Shown here one piece after another: positions 1 through 7,630 of a DNA stretch of 64,000 bases; position 1 is the first letter of the stretch; each line of letters opens with the position of its first letter. The stretch spans positions 1 through 64,000 of the forward strand of contig PAMZ01000014.1 of NCBI GenBank assembly GCA_002707495.1, in the 5' to 3' direction. The translations under genes were made by a program, and so were the position numbers. The stretch comes from Halobacteriovoraceae bacterium (GTDB lineage Bacteria; Bdellovibrionota; Bacteriovoracia; Bacteriovoracales; Bacteriovoracaceae). The notes under the pieces are model-generated. The model had not been told where the DNA came from. It saw nothing but the letters and a program-made list of their open reading frames with translations, and made no database searches.

Positions 1-45
1 AAGAATCATCTTACTGACGGGTTCCTTCTCATCTTAAATTATAAT

Positions 46-61
46 CAAACCCGAAGGTCTG
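46..61 (-). other. UUCG-loop hairpin in presumed rRNA leader
   Basis: Read on the minus strand this is a six-base-pair stem (CAGACC/GGTTTG, one G-U pair) closed by a TTCG tetraloop. It lies about 30 bases downstream of the boxA site in the direction of transcription, where rRNA precursors commonly carry processing stems. The gene it precedes lies outside the window. Confidence 0.45.
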
Positions 62-88
62 ACTAAATTTCTTTTCTCATTATTCAAT

Positions 89-113
89 TGTCAAAGAGCG
101 TGCTCATAAGAGC
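89..113 (-). promoter_or_regulatory. boxB/boxA-like rRNA antitermination site
   Basis: On the minus strand a small hairpin (GCTC-TTAT-GAGC, 113-102) is followed by GCTCTTTGACA (99-89), one mismatch from the rRNA boxA core TGCTCTTTAACA. The order hairpin then boxA is that of bacterial rrn leaders, where NusB/NusE load to prevent premature Rho termination. Its place 88 bases after a tRNA-Ala and pointing out of the window suggests that 16S or 23S rRNA follows off the left edge. Positions 114-191 between it and the tRNA are AT-rich and hold no gene. Confidence 0.65.
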
Positions 114-191
114 TAAAAATTGCGAAGGTGCTTTTTATCATCTTCGAATTTTTGTGGCAATCATTTTTTATAAAAAAAAGACATAAAAAAA

Positions 192-290
192 GATCAGAAA
201 TGGTGGAGATGACAGGAGTCGAACCTGCGACCCCTTGAATGCAAATCAAGTGCTCTCCCAACTGAGCTACACCCCCATTGCTATCTGATC
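192..290 (-). other. Inverted repeat flanking the tRNA (processing stalk)
   Basis: The seven-base sequence GATCAGA at 192-198 is the exact inverted complement of TCTGATC at 284-290. The two arms enclose the tRNA, so the precursor can form a stalk presenting the tRNA for RNase III/P-type processing. A run of seven T follows the distal arm on the minus strand, but the stem encloses a whole tRNA and is not a compact terminator. Confidence 0.5.
201..276 (-). tRNA. tRNA-Ala (anticodon UGC)
   Basis: The 76-base minus-strand sequence folds as a complete cloverleaf. The acceptor stem starts GGGGGTG, the D arm contains GTAGCTCAGTTGGGAGAGC, the anticodon stem-loop is CTTGA-TTTGCAT-TCAAG with anticodon TGC, the T loop is GGTTCGACTCC, and the 3' CCA is encoded. 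Base pair G3:U70, the alanine identity element, is present. tRNA-Ala(UGC) is usually found inside rRNA operons, which agrees with the boxA site downstream. Unlike the common 16S-tRNA-23S order, here it directly follows its own promoter. Confidence 0.97.
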
Positions 291-307
291 GTTGATTGCG
301 GAAGCCT

Positions 308-336
308 AATTTAGATAAATTAACTTTGGCTGTCAA
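308..336 (-). promoter_or_regulatory. Strong sigma70 promoter for tRNA-Ala/rRNA transcript
   Basis: On the minus strand TTGACA (336-331) and TAAATT (313-308) are separated by exactly 17 bases, the optimum for housekeeping sigma. Transcription would start near 301 and enter the tRNA about 25 bases later. The perfect -35 box suits a highly expressed stable-RNA operon. Confidence 0.75.
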
Positions 337-380
337 TATAGTTATTTAAAAAAAGCGAGAAATGTTTTTTAATAATTTAA

Positions 381-923
381 ATGAAAAATACCTTAGCGCT
401 ATCCCTCATTTTATTTAGTTTTATAGGTTGTATTGGAGGTGAGGATCCCATCACCAAAACGGACCAAGAAATCGAACTGTCGAATAGTATCAAAAGTCCC
501 GCTAAACTCAGAGTCAAAACTGTTTACGGAGATATAATCATTGAACTTGATCAAAGAAATGCTCCTCTAACCTCAGAAAGAATTAAGGCTTTGACTCAAG
601 AGGGTTTTTATAATGGCTTACCTTTCCATAGAGTTATTCCAGGTCACCTTATTCAAACAGGAGATCCCACAGGTACTGGAGAAGGTGGTTCAGGAAAGAA
701 TATTCCTTTTGAAGAGAATGATCTTCCCCATTTAGAGGGAAGCGTAGCCATGGCAAGAAAAGAGCTGGATAAAAACAGTGGCGATTCACAGTTTTTTATC
801 TGCCTAAGAGATAACTCAAAACTTAATGGAATATACGTTGTTTTCGGAAAAGTTACTTCGGGACTAGAGGTGGCAAAACAGATTTCAAAAGGTGATAAGA
901 TTATCACAATGAGTGTGGAATAA
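381..923 (+). CDS. Exported lipoprotein peptidyl-prolyl isomerase (cyclophilin)
   Basis: This 180-residue protein begins with a lipoprotein signal (hydrophobic 4-15, lipobox ending F-I-G-C17), so it should be an envelope lipoprotein. Residues about 43-178 form a compact bacterial cyclophilin domain, with the catalytic segment PFHRV (Arg84), then IQTGDPTGTGEGG and SQFFICL (136-142). Cyclophilins catalyse cis/trans isomerisation of prolyl peptide bonds and help fold secreted proteins. The usual loop before SQFFI is altered to a charged segment (ARKELDKNSG). It is divergent from the tRNA promoter and ends one base from the convergent neighbour. Confidence 0.9.
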   Translation: MKNTLALSLILFSFIGCIGGEDPITKTDQEIELSNSIKSPAKLRVKTVYGDIIIELDQRNAPLTSERIKALTQEGFYNGLPFHRVIPGHLIQTGDPTGTGEGGSGKNIPFEENDLPHLEGSVAMARKELDKNSGDSQFFICLRDNSKLNGIYVVFGKVTSGLEVAKQISKGDKIITMSVE

Positions 924-924
924 T

Positions 925-2223
925 TTAAATTGATTTTACCCAAATAAACACTCTATTCCTTCCGGATGGCCCACCATAGATTGTCTTACTTTCCAATATT
1001 GTGGCATTCTGCTCTCTGGCAGTAACCTTAGAAAGAAATTCTTTTAAGTGCGTCGTTGGGACAAAAAGATTGAAGTAGATCCCTCCAGGTATACTGGTTC
1101 CGGGCTTTACATTATCAACTTGAGTGACGGAGTATTTTTTTAAGAGAACTGCTAACTCCTCTTTCGTTTTAGTGGGATCTACAGAAGTCATCATAACTCG
1201 ATAAGCTTTTCTTCTCCCATATCTTACGTTTCGATATCCACCTTTTTTGACTTCCTCATAGTCTGACTGCTCTAGATTAGCCGAAGTAAAATCCTTGGGG
1301 AGGGTATCAACAGAAGTTAAGACAACATCGGACTCTACCTCGTATCTTTGAGAAGATGAAACATCCCTAAAGACTTGTCTTGATTCAATTTTTTCTAATT
1401 CTTCTAACTCATTATATTTAATTTCGAACTCGCTACTTCCAAGTTCGAAATCTGGCATGAAAGAAATGTTTTTATCTAACCAAAAAAAATCTGGCGAATA
1501 AAGTGAGATTTTCTCAACCAAATAGTCCTCATAAAACTTATTAACCGACTTGATTGAAAAAATAACTAACACCGCTAACACAAAAAGTGCTAATACCTCT
1601 AGTAAAACTCTTCTTTTGTTTTTTCGAACCCCTACCAGAAAATGGTTCTGTTCAGGCATATACTTTTTATCTCCACCTTTTAAAATAGAGTAAGCTCTTT
1701 GCCAATCCTGATACAGAGTCACCTCAAGACTAGTAAGAACCTCCCCCTCTTCACTTCCCGCAGGAATATCGTCAAAATCAAAGAGTTTTTGTAAGTCTAG
1801 AAAGCGAAGATCAATATTTCTTGAAAGCTCATTACCTATCTGAAAGCGATCATTTAGTCCCTCTTCAAGGTAAGGGTATCTCTCAATCATAAAATTTCTC
1901 AACTCCAGGGAGATTTCTCTTACCGAAATTTTTGTCAACGTGGTTAACTCGCGCAAAGAATAATTCTTATGAATAAACAAATAGCAAATTAATTTAGTTT
2001 TTAGCCAATTCATCCAAGCTATAAGAGGACCTTTAACTAAAAACGAGCGTATATGATCAATTTTTCTAAATTGATCCTCTAATTCGATATTTGCTGGAAA
2101 AAGAAGATTCCAAAACTCCTCGAATTCTTTTTGATACCGTCCCTCCCAGCTTATTGAGTGGAGGTTAAGACCCAACCAAGATTTAAAATGGGATTGGTCA
2201 TCGTAATTAAAGGGAATACTCAT
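925..2223 (-). CDS. Single-pass membrane protein, HTH-like cytoplasmic half, unknown function
   Basis: A 432-residue protein that I cannot assign to a named family. Residues 1-205 are soluble and presumably cytoplasmic, and include a helix-turn-helix-like stretch at about 90-112 (LTTLTKISVREISLELRNFM). A positively charged KNKRR is followed by one membrane segment (206-224). The C-terminal half (about 225-432) would be periplasmic, with a mixed alpha/beta pattern and a conserved-looking end (GGPSGRNRVFIWVKSI). This architecture resembles anti-sigma or transmembrane regulators that couple an outside sensor domain to a cytoplasmic domain, but that is inference. It converges on the cyclophilin gene with one base between stop codons. 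Confidence 0.7.
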   Translation of the reverse strand: MSIPFNYDDQSHFKSWLGLNLHSISWEGRYQKEFEEFWNLLFPANIELEDQFRKIDHIRSFLVKGPLIAWMNWLKTKLICYLFIHKNYSLRELTTLTKISVREISLELRNFMIERYPYLEEGLNDRFQIGNELSRNIDLRFLDLQKLFDFDDIPAGSEEGEVLTSLEVTLYQDWQRAYSILKGGDKKYMPEQNHFLVGVRKNKRRVLLEVLALFVLAVLVIFSIKSVNKFYEDYLVEKISLYSPDFFWLDKNISFMPDFELGSSEFEIKYNELEELEKIESRQVFRDVSSSQRYEVESDVVLTSVDTLPKDFTSANLEQSDYEEVKKGGYRNVRYGRRKAYRVMMTSVDPTKTKEELAVLLKKYSVTQVDNVKPGTSIPGGIYFNLFVPTTHLKEFLSKVTAREQNATILESKTIYGGPSGRNRVFIWVKSI

Positions 2224-2383
2224 AACCTGATTATAGACCTAAAAACACCAATTTGTGACCACCTAGATGGATTTACCTGTCAAAAGGTGTCAATTTTTCA
2301 CCAGACAAATTTTCCTCATTCATGCAGCTCTTTGTTTAGTTTATCATTATATAAGAGGCTTCAACCTCTATAAAGGATCAATA

Positions 2384-2800
2384 ATGGACGGAGTAAAGCA
2401 GCAAATTCACGCGAGACAACTTGAATCGCTCGAAAATAAGCATATTTACAAAGTAAAAAAGATCAAACGAGATATGAGAGCTGAGCTAGATCGACTACGT
2501 GAAAATTCTGAAGCAGCCGTCTCAAAAGTCAAATCTGGATATGACCGTAAAGTAATGGATGAAAAACTGGATCTCGAGAAAAAACTAACAGACCTACGAA
2601 AGAAAAACGAAATCATGCTCAAAGAAGAAGATGAGCGATATAAAAAAATGCTAGATGAGTCAAAATTAGCTCATGCTGAACAGATTGCTGAACTTGAAAA
2701 CTCTCAGCAAAAAGAGATTGAAAATCAAAAACTTGAGCACGAAGAATATCTAAACACGGTCGAAAAAAAGTTTGAGTCCGAAAAAATTCGAATGGGATAA
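2384..2800 (+). CDS. Coiled-coil protein of unknown function
   Basis: A 138-residue, very charged protein that is almost entirely a predicted long coiled coil (rich in K, E, L, R with heptad-like spacing from about residue 10 to 135). The chosen start ATG at 2384 has AAAGGATC just upstream; extending to 2267 would add an unlikely N-terminus that overlaps the promoter region. It lies 16 bases before a FliG-like gene and is probably co-transcribed with it. Its form recalls FliH/FliJ-type rod proteins that work with flagellar export or rotor parts, but no diagnostic motif is present. Confidence 0.75.
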   Translation: MDGVKQQIHARQLESLENKHIYKVKKIKRDMRAELDRLRENSEAAVSKVKSGYDRKVMDEKLDLEKKLTDLRKKNEIMLKEEDERYKKMLDESKLAHAEQIAELENSQQKEIENQKLEHEEYLNTVEKKFESEKIRMG

Positions 2801-2816
2801 ATCGAAGGAGTCCTAA

Positions 2817-3242
2817 ATGTCAGCAGAAGAAAGTAAAGGTATATTCATCAATGGTAAGCAGCAAATTATAGAAATGCTTCAGTTTATGAGTGAAAAAGAA
2901 AAAGAGAAGCTACTGAGCAATATTGGATCTAAAAATGCTGTTATGGCAAGAGAGCTAAGAGAGAAAAGCTTTTCCTTTACTAATCTTGGTAGCCTTTCTG
3001 ATAATATGATTAAAGCTATATTTGAAAAAGTGAACCCTGCGATTATTGGTCTTGCTCTCTACCAGGCTCCCACTTCATTTCAAAGAAGAATTCTATCTGT
3101 GATAAAAAGACCACTTGCAGAGCAAGCATTTGAAATTCTAAGCCAAGATTTAGGTGCTAAGTCCCTCGAGTGCAAAAGAGCTCAAGAGAAAATCGTTCAA
3201 ATTGCTATTCAAATCAGTAGAGCGAAAATGGTCAATCTATAA
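2817..3242 (+). CDS. Stand-alone FliG C-terminal-like domain protein
   Basis: A 141-residue protein whose residues about 45-135 match the pattern of the flagellar switch protein FliG. The stretch F-TNLGSLSDNMIKAIFEKVN corresponds to FliG's F-LV-LDDRSIQ-LLREVD. It is followed by IGLALYQAP (FliG: LALALKGAS), RRILSVIKRPLAEQAFEIL (FliG: EKILSNMSKRAAEMLREDL) and AQEKIVQIAIQI. It lacks the FliG N-terminal FliF-binding domain. Full-length FliG is about 330 residues, so this is a separate small paralogue rather than the rotor protein itself. GAAGGAG precedes the ATG. A role in modifying the motor switch is inference; its only neighbour with a hint of function is the upstream coiled-coil protein. Confidence 0.7.
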   Translation: MSAEESKGIFINGKQQIIEMLQFMSEKEKEKLLSNIGSKNAVMARELREKSFSFTNLGSLSDNMIKAIFEKVNPAIIGLALYQAPTSFQRRILSVIKRPLAEQAFEILSQDLGAKSLECKRAQEKIVQIAIQISRAKMVNL

Positions 3243-3247
3243 GTTTT

Positions 3248-3709
3248 TTACCCTTGAATACTTTTAAGAATAAGCTTTTCATCTTCTTGAGAAAATTCAC
3301 TTCCGCCATTTAGTCGTTCATCTATAATTTTATGTTCCGATATCAATTCAACGGTATTGTGAACACGTTCTGAAATAGTATTAAGAATATTTTTTAGCCA
3401 ATCTGAGGAACCTTCAAGAAATGAGTTTACGTCCTTTCGAGGGATCTTTGTCACTAGGGAGTCCATAGTCGCCACTGCAAAATATCTATGCACTTGGTCT
3501 TGAGATAGAACACCGTCCTCACCAAAAATACCTGAATTTTCAAGGCCATGAATTGGAATAATTCTTTTATCTTTCGACACAATAAAGCAAGCAACTTTTC
3601 CCCGGTTAAGAATATAAATATTCTTAGCCATATCACCCTTAGAGAAGATGACATCTCCCTTTGAAAAACTCGACTCTCTAAATACTTTAGTTTTTAAAGA
3701 TAAATCCAT
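3248..3709 (-). CDS. Cyclic-nucleotide-binding domain protein
   Basis: A 153-residue single-domain protein of the CRP/cNMP-binding fold. The beta-roll pattern is visible in FSKGDVIFSKGDMAKNIYIL (15-34) and RGKVACF, with a phosphate-binding-cassette-like segment IFGEDGVLS...HRYFAVA. There is no DNA-binding HTH after it; residues 100-153 are helical. The canonical cassette Arg-Ser/Ala is imperfect, so ligand binding is uncertain. Its start lies inside the end of ppx (23-base overlap), making it the last gene of the glmU-to-cNMP operon and probably translationally coupled. Confidence 0.8.
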   Translation of the reverse strand: MDLSLKTKVFRESSFSKGDVIFSKGDMAKNIYILNRGKVACFIVSKDKRIIPIHGLENSGIFGEDGVLSQDQVHRYFAVATMDSLVTKIPRKDVNSFLEGSSDWLKNILNTISERVHNTVELISEHKIIDERLNGGSEFSQEDEKLILKSIQG

Positions 3710-4616
3710 CTTCTATTCCTCCTGCCAAAATCGTTCCATATCTCAATCCAAATGTCGATATGTATGCCTCTGTGCATCCGATCAACGATAATAATGATGT
3801 GGCAAGATACAATCCTGATTGAATAGTAGACGCTCGCTTACCCAAAAAGGGAAACTCTTCTAAGATACTTGCAGCTTCTACTGCCTTATAACGAGAAAAT
3901 AAAGAGTCTATCTCTTTATATTTAATCATAAGTCCATGAACGTCGGATTCAATAAATTCTTTATGGCCTAAATGCATATTACCTACTGAGGTCATTGTAC
4001 CAGCCACACAATAAACTCGAGAGCAAGATACCTCTCGTATTTGGTCTGAGTATAGTTCAAAAACTTGATCGCGTTTTTCCTCTCTTACACCGTCTTTTAG
4101 CCAGCTATTAAGACGAACAACACCAATTGGCATTGAGAAGCTGTTTATGATTTCACGAGTTATTGTATTAACCCTGATAAGCTCTGTGGAAGCCCCACCA
4201 ATATCCATAATCGTAATAAACTCATCTTTAATTTTTTCATCCGCAAGTACACCCAAAGTAGAATAATACGCCTCCGCTTTGCCTGTAATAATCTGAACAT
4301 CAAAGCCAAAGTGGCTTTTGATTTCCGCAAAAAAGTCTTTTGAGTTTGATGCGACTCTGGATGCCTCAGTCGCTGTAACGATAACACTGCTTGGATCAAT
4401 ATTTTTTTCTACGCATAACGAATGATAATATTTGAAAACAGCTCGAGAGTCTTTCATTGCTTCTTCGCTGAATTTCCCAGTCGAATCCAAACCTCGACCT
4501 AAACCGGTTACTCTAGCCTCGTTCAAAATCGGTTTTAAATCGCCATCTAATGCAAGAAGAAGAATTGAATTCGATCCAATATCAATGGAAGCTCTTACGG
4601 TATTGTCTTGGTTCAT
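3687..4616 (-). CDS. ppx: Ppx/GppA-family phosphatase
   Basis: A 309-residue member of the exopolyphosphatase / guanosine pentaphosphate phosphatase family (actin-like ATPase fold). The first phosphate loop is ASIDIGSNSILLL (residues 9-21) and the second is IMDIGGASTELI (about 137-148). SMPIGVVRL follows at the usual spacing. Its length matches the short two-domain form without the C-terminal HD domain. Substrate (polyphosphate or pppGpp) cannot be told from sequence. It overlaps mtnA by four bases and the cNMP-binding gene by 23. Confidence 0.88.
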   Translation of the reverse strand: MNQDNTVRASIDIGSNSILLLALDGDLKPILNEARVTGLGRGLDSTGKFSEEAMKDSRAVFKYYHSLCVEKNIDPSSVIVTATEASRVASNSKDFFAEIKSHFGFDVQIITGKAEAYYSTLGVLADEKIKDEFITIMDIGGASTELIRVNTITREIINSFSMPIGVVRLNSWLKDGVREEKRDQVFELYSDQIREVSCSRVYCVAGTMTSVGNMHLGHKEFIESDVHGLMIKYKEIDSLFSRYKAVEAASILEEFPFLGKRASTIQSGLYLATSLLSLIGCTEAYISTFGLRYGTILAGGIEDGFIFKN

Positions 4617-5650
4617 AGGATCGCCTTGAGCGTCTCCAGGTAGTTTCCAGAGGCTATGCCTTTTTCACTTATAATTCCTGTAATTAATTTTCCATCAGTA
4701 ATATCAAAACTTGGATTATAAGCCTCGGAAGTGGAAGGCGCAATCAATTGCCCATTGTACTTAGTTATCTCCTCAGCTGAACGGAGTTCGATTTGAATTT
4801 CTTCTCCACTTTCAATTTGAGTATCAAATGAGCTTGAGGGTGCGACAATACAGAAAGGGATATTATAGTAGTGAGCCAAGACAGCCAAGTTTGAAGTCCC
4901 TACTTTATTTGCGGTATCGCCATTTGCAGCGATTCGATCAGCCCCGGTAAAGATCGCATCAACCATCTTATTCTTCATCAAAAAAGAGGCTGCTCCTTCA
5001 ACAACGATTTTATGAGGTGCATTTAGTTTATTCAACTCGTAAGCGGTTAACCTTGATCCTTGTAAGTAAGGTCTGGTTTCATCAACCCAACAATTTTCCA
5101 GTTTTCCTTTTTCGTGTAGGTTTTGCACAACTCCAAGAGCTGTTCCCACACTTCCACAAGCCAGAAAACCAGTGTTACAATGGGTCAATATTTTATAACG
5201 ACTTTGTCCTAATCTTGAGTCAAGTTCCGCTTCTGCGGTCTTTGCCATATTTCTATTGTCTTCTTCTGACTTAGCTATCTTTTGAAACCCTAAATCTACA
5301 ATTCTCTCGTAAGCCTTATCAGAGGATAGCTGGTCCCTTTTGATCTCCTCAATGACATTTTGAATTTCAAATCCAAGATTAACTGCGGTAGGCCTGGCTT
5401 CATTCAGATAGCTTCCTGCTTTAATAAGCTGTTCCAACTTGAAATCAGGATGATTCTTAATCCAAATAGCCATTCCAAAGATTGCAGTAAACCCTATACA
5501 AGGAGCCCCCCTTACCACCATATCTTTTATACCGCTATAAACCCCTTCGATACTATCATACTCAATAAAGACCTCTTTAGATGGAAGCTGACGTTGATCT
5601 AAAAGTATCAGTTTCCCGTTTGAGAATTGAATGGGTGTAAATTGATTCAT
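4613..5650 (-). CDS. mtnA: S-methyl-5-thioribose-1-phosphate isomerase
   Basis: A 345-residue member of the MtnA / eIF2B-related family. The N-terminal MVVRGAPCIGFTA (44-56), the catalytic cysteine in LTHCNTGFLA (Cys158), WVDETRPYLQGSRLTAYEL (188-206) and the catalytic aspartate in FTGADRIAANGDTANKVGT (Asp238) are all intact. MtnA converts 5-methylthioribose 1-phosphate to 5-methylthioribulose 1-phosphate in methionine salvage. No other salvage gene is in the window; related isomerases act on other ribose-1-phosphates, so the physiological substrate is an inference. Length is normal. Confidence 0.92.
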   Translation of the reverse strand: MNQFTPIQFSNGKLILLDQRQLPSKEVFIEYDSIEGVYSGIKDMVVRGAPCIGFTAIFGMAIWIKNHPDFKLEQLIKAGSYLNEARPTAVNLGFEIQNVIEEIKRDQLSSDKAYERIVDLGFQKIAKSEEDNRNMAKTAEAELDSRLGQSRYKILTHCNTGFLACGSVGTALGVVQNLHEKGKLENCWVDETRPYLQGSRLTAYELNKLNAPHKIVVEGAASFLMKNKMVDAIFTGADRIAANGDTANKVGTSNLAVLAHYYNIPFCIVAPSSSFDTQIESGEEIQIELRSAEEITKYNGQLIAPSTSEAYNPSFDITDGKLITGIISEKGIASGNYLETLKAIL

Positions 5651-5671
5651 AAATACCTTCTCTATATATTA

Positions 5672-7630
5672 TTATTCAACAACAAAACTAAAATCACTGA
5701 GACTAGTACCTTTGACTCTAAGGGAGTAGTTATTCTCTTTACTTTTGACTACTCCTTGAAGAGTTAAAGATGGACTGATTAAATTTGCAGTACCACTAAA
5801 CTTATACTGACAACCATTTGATACTTCTCCCAAAAAAGAATTCAAGAACAGAATATTTGCGTCAATAGTTCCTTTTATTTGCACTGACTTCGTCACCAGA
5901 TCAGAGGCATCTTTATCCAATAACTCACATTGCTCTTGCACTCGTGAAAGGAGATTTGATTGCACACTTAATTTTTTAACTGAAGAGATTTGCACAATTC
6001 CGTCCGTAATAATCCTTTTGTCCGTATACATCTCTGAGTATTGAATTTGCCCTTGAAGTCTCCCTTCCAAATCGGTAAGAAAAAAGGGGAATAATGAAGA
6101 TATAGTTTTGGCTTCCAAATTAGAAAAATTATAAGCATACTTCGTTACAGGTGGCAGTTCTGTTGGTTTCTTACTTGATAGAAAGTTTAAAGTTTCTTTT
6201 TTACCAGGCTCTTCAGTAAAAAACTCTGCATTTATTTTTGCTATCATTTGATTATACTTAGAGGTGAAAATCCCCTCAATGGCAGAATTCTTTTCATCAA
6301 CTTTTAAATCTTTAGATTTTAATTGAACCTTAAAGTCTGGGGTTTTACCGATTAATTGATCCAGCTTTGTTAAAATTGACGACATTCCTAAAAATTTCCG
6401 AATCTGTTTTTTAGTCACTGAAATATTTTCCAAAAGGATCTCTCCTGAAATTTCAGGGTTCGACTTTTCCATCAAAGAAACTCCAGCTGTCTCTATCGAA
6501 TTTCTAATATTACCTCCGAAACCTTGATGAGTTGTTTCAATGCTTAAGGCCCGATCCTTCCAGAAAGATTTAAAATCAAAGAGAACATCCTCTCCTTCAA
6601 ATTTCCAAGGAATGCTCTCTGAAGAATAAGTTTCAATCACTCCGCTCCATGGATTATTCTCTTCCTTCATTAGGTTAAATAAAATAGGTATTTTGATGCC
6701 AGAAAAATCAAATTGATTTAAGCGAGAACTTATACGATAAAAATTCAAAATCCTTTCAGGGAACATATTTAACTTCATCTTTAAGATTCGATCACCGTGA
6801 GACGACGTGAAATTTACTGGCCCTATTAGAATCCCTTCAAGATCCACAGTGAAATCAACTACAAACCGAGCACCTTCTTGCCAAAGAAGATCCATATTAC
6901 CTTTTAAATTTGGTAATTTAATTTTACTACCTTCGAAGCTTAAGTTTTGACCAAATACGGTTCCATCAAGACCAATTTGGTGCTTCTCTATCATATTTTT
7001 CAGGGAGAACTCCCCTATATAACGAAACTCTCCAGCAAGAGTATCTTTATCAAAAAGTGGAAGCCGAACAGTAGAAACTAATTCTAAAGCCGAATTTCTG
7101 TTTAAACTCATTCTTTTAATATTTATTTTTTTTATTTTTATTTTTGGATCAAGATCGGAAGTCATAATACTTCTTATATCAAGAGAGACGGAGTTTCCTA
7201 TCAAAAAATTCGGCAAGTTAATTTTAGAAATTATTTTTTCTGCTGTTTCCGAAGCAGGTAGAACCTTTTCCCATTTTTCAGTCTGTGTTTCAATTTTAAG
7301 TTTGTTAATAATTATTTTATTGACTCCCTTTGCACTAAGCATCGAGAGTAAAGGAACTTTCAAAGTAAGAATCTTCGCCGAAAGAAGTTCTGTGTCTATT
7401 TTGTCTTTTAATATGACATCTTTTAGAACGAAGTCCACTGTTAAACCAAGTTTATTCTCAAAAGAGCCGATCGTAAGTTTACTCCCGGGAAAATTTTTCT
7501 CTATATTTTGAACAAATGTTTTCTGAAGCTCCGATTCATCAACTCGAATAAGAATACCTAAGTATATCAAACCGGTTGCAACTAAGATTGACACAATGAT
7601 AAGAGAAAATATTTTTAAAAATTTATTCAT
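5672..7630 (-). CDS. AsmA-like inner-membrane-anchored envelope protein
   Basis: A 652-residue protein with an N-terminal membrane anchor (about residues 7-28) followed by a long beta-rich extracytoplasmic region. Opening features such as FPGSKLTIGSF and repeated short strand pairs (LKDVILKDK, INKLKIET) are those of the AsmA/TamB-type superfamily, whose members form long grooves proposed to carry lipids between membranes. The C-terminus ends in LSDFSFVVE. Its ATG overlaps the pcrA stop codon. Assignment is at superfamily level; a specific role is not visible. Confidence 0.7.
   Translation of the reverse strand: MNKFLKIFSLIIVSILVATGLIYLGILIRVDESELQKTFVQNIEKNFPGSKLTIGSFENKLGLTVDFVLKDVILKDKIDTELLSAKILTLKVPLLSMLSAKGVNKIIINKLKIETQTEKWEKVLPASETAEKIISKINLPNFLIGNSVSLDIRSIMTSDLDPKIKIKKINIKRMSLNRNSALELVSTVRLPLFDKDTLAGEFRYIGEFSLKNMIEKHQIGLDGTVFGQNLSFEGSKIKLPNLKGNMDLLWQEGARFVVDFTVDLEGILIGPVNFTSSHGDRILKMKLNMFPERILNFYRISSRLNQFDFSGIKIPILFNLMKEENNPWSGVIETYSSESIPWKFEGEDVLFDFKSFWKDRALSIETTHQGFGGNIRNSIETAGVSLMEKSNPEISGEILLENISVTKKQIRKFLGMSSILTKLDQLIGKTPDFKVQLKSKDLKVDEKNSAIEGIFTSKYNQMIAKINAEFFTEEPGKKETLNFLSSKKPTELPPVTKYAYNFSNLEAKTISSLFPFFLTDLEGRLQGQIQYSEMYTDKRIITDGIVQISSVKKLSVQSNLLSRVQEQCELLDKDASDLVTKSVQIKGTIDANILFLNSFLGEVSNGCQYKFSGTANLISPSLTLQGVVKSKENNYSLRVKGTSLSDFSFVVE

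Noticed and set aside
91..336. Minus-strand reading frame of 81 residues
   Set aside because: It runs through the tRNA-Ala, its promoter and the boxA site, and its sequence is that of the tRNA read as protein.
653..943. Minus-strand frame inside the cyclophilin gene
   Set aside because: It lies fully opposite a clear cyclophilin with conserved motifs; it is a shadow frame.
2267..2383. N-terminal extension of the coiled-coil protein
   Set aside because: The ATG at 2384 has a good ribosome site, while the extension has none and would cover the promoter region between divergent genes.
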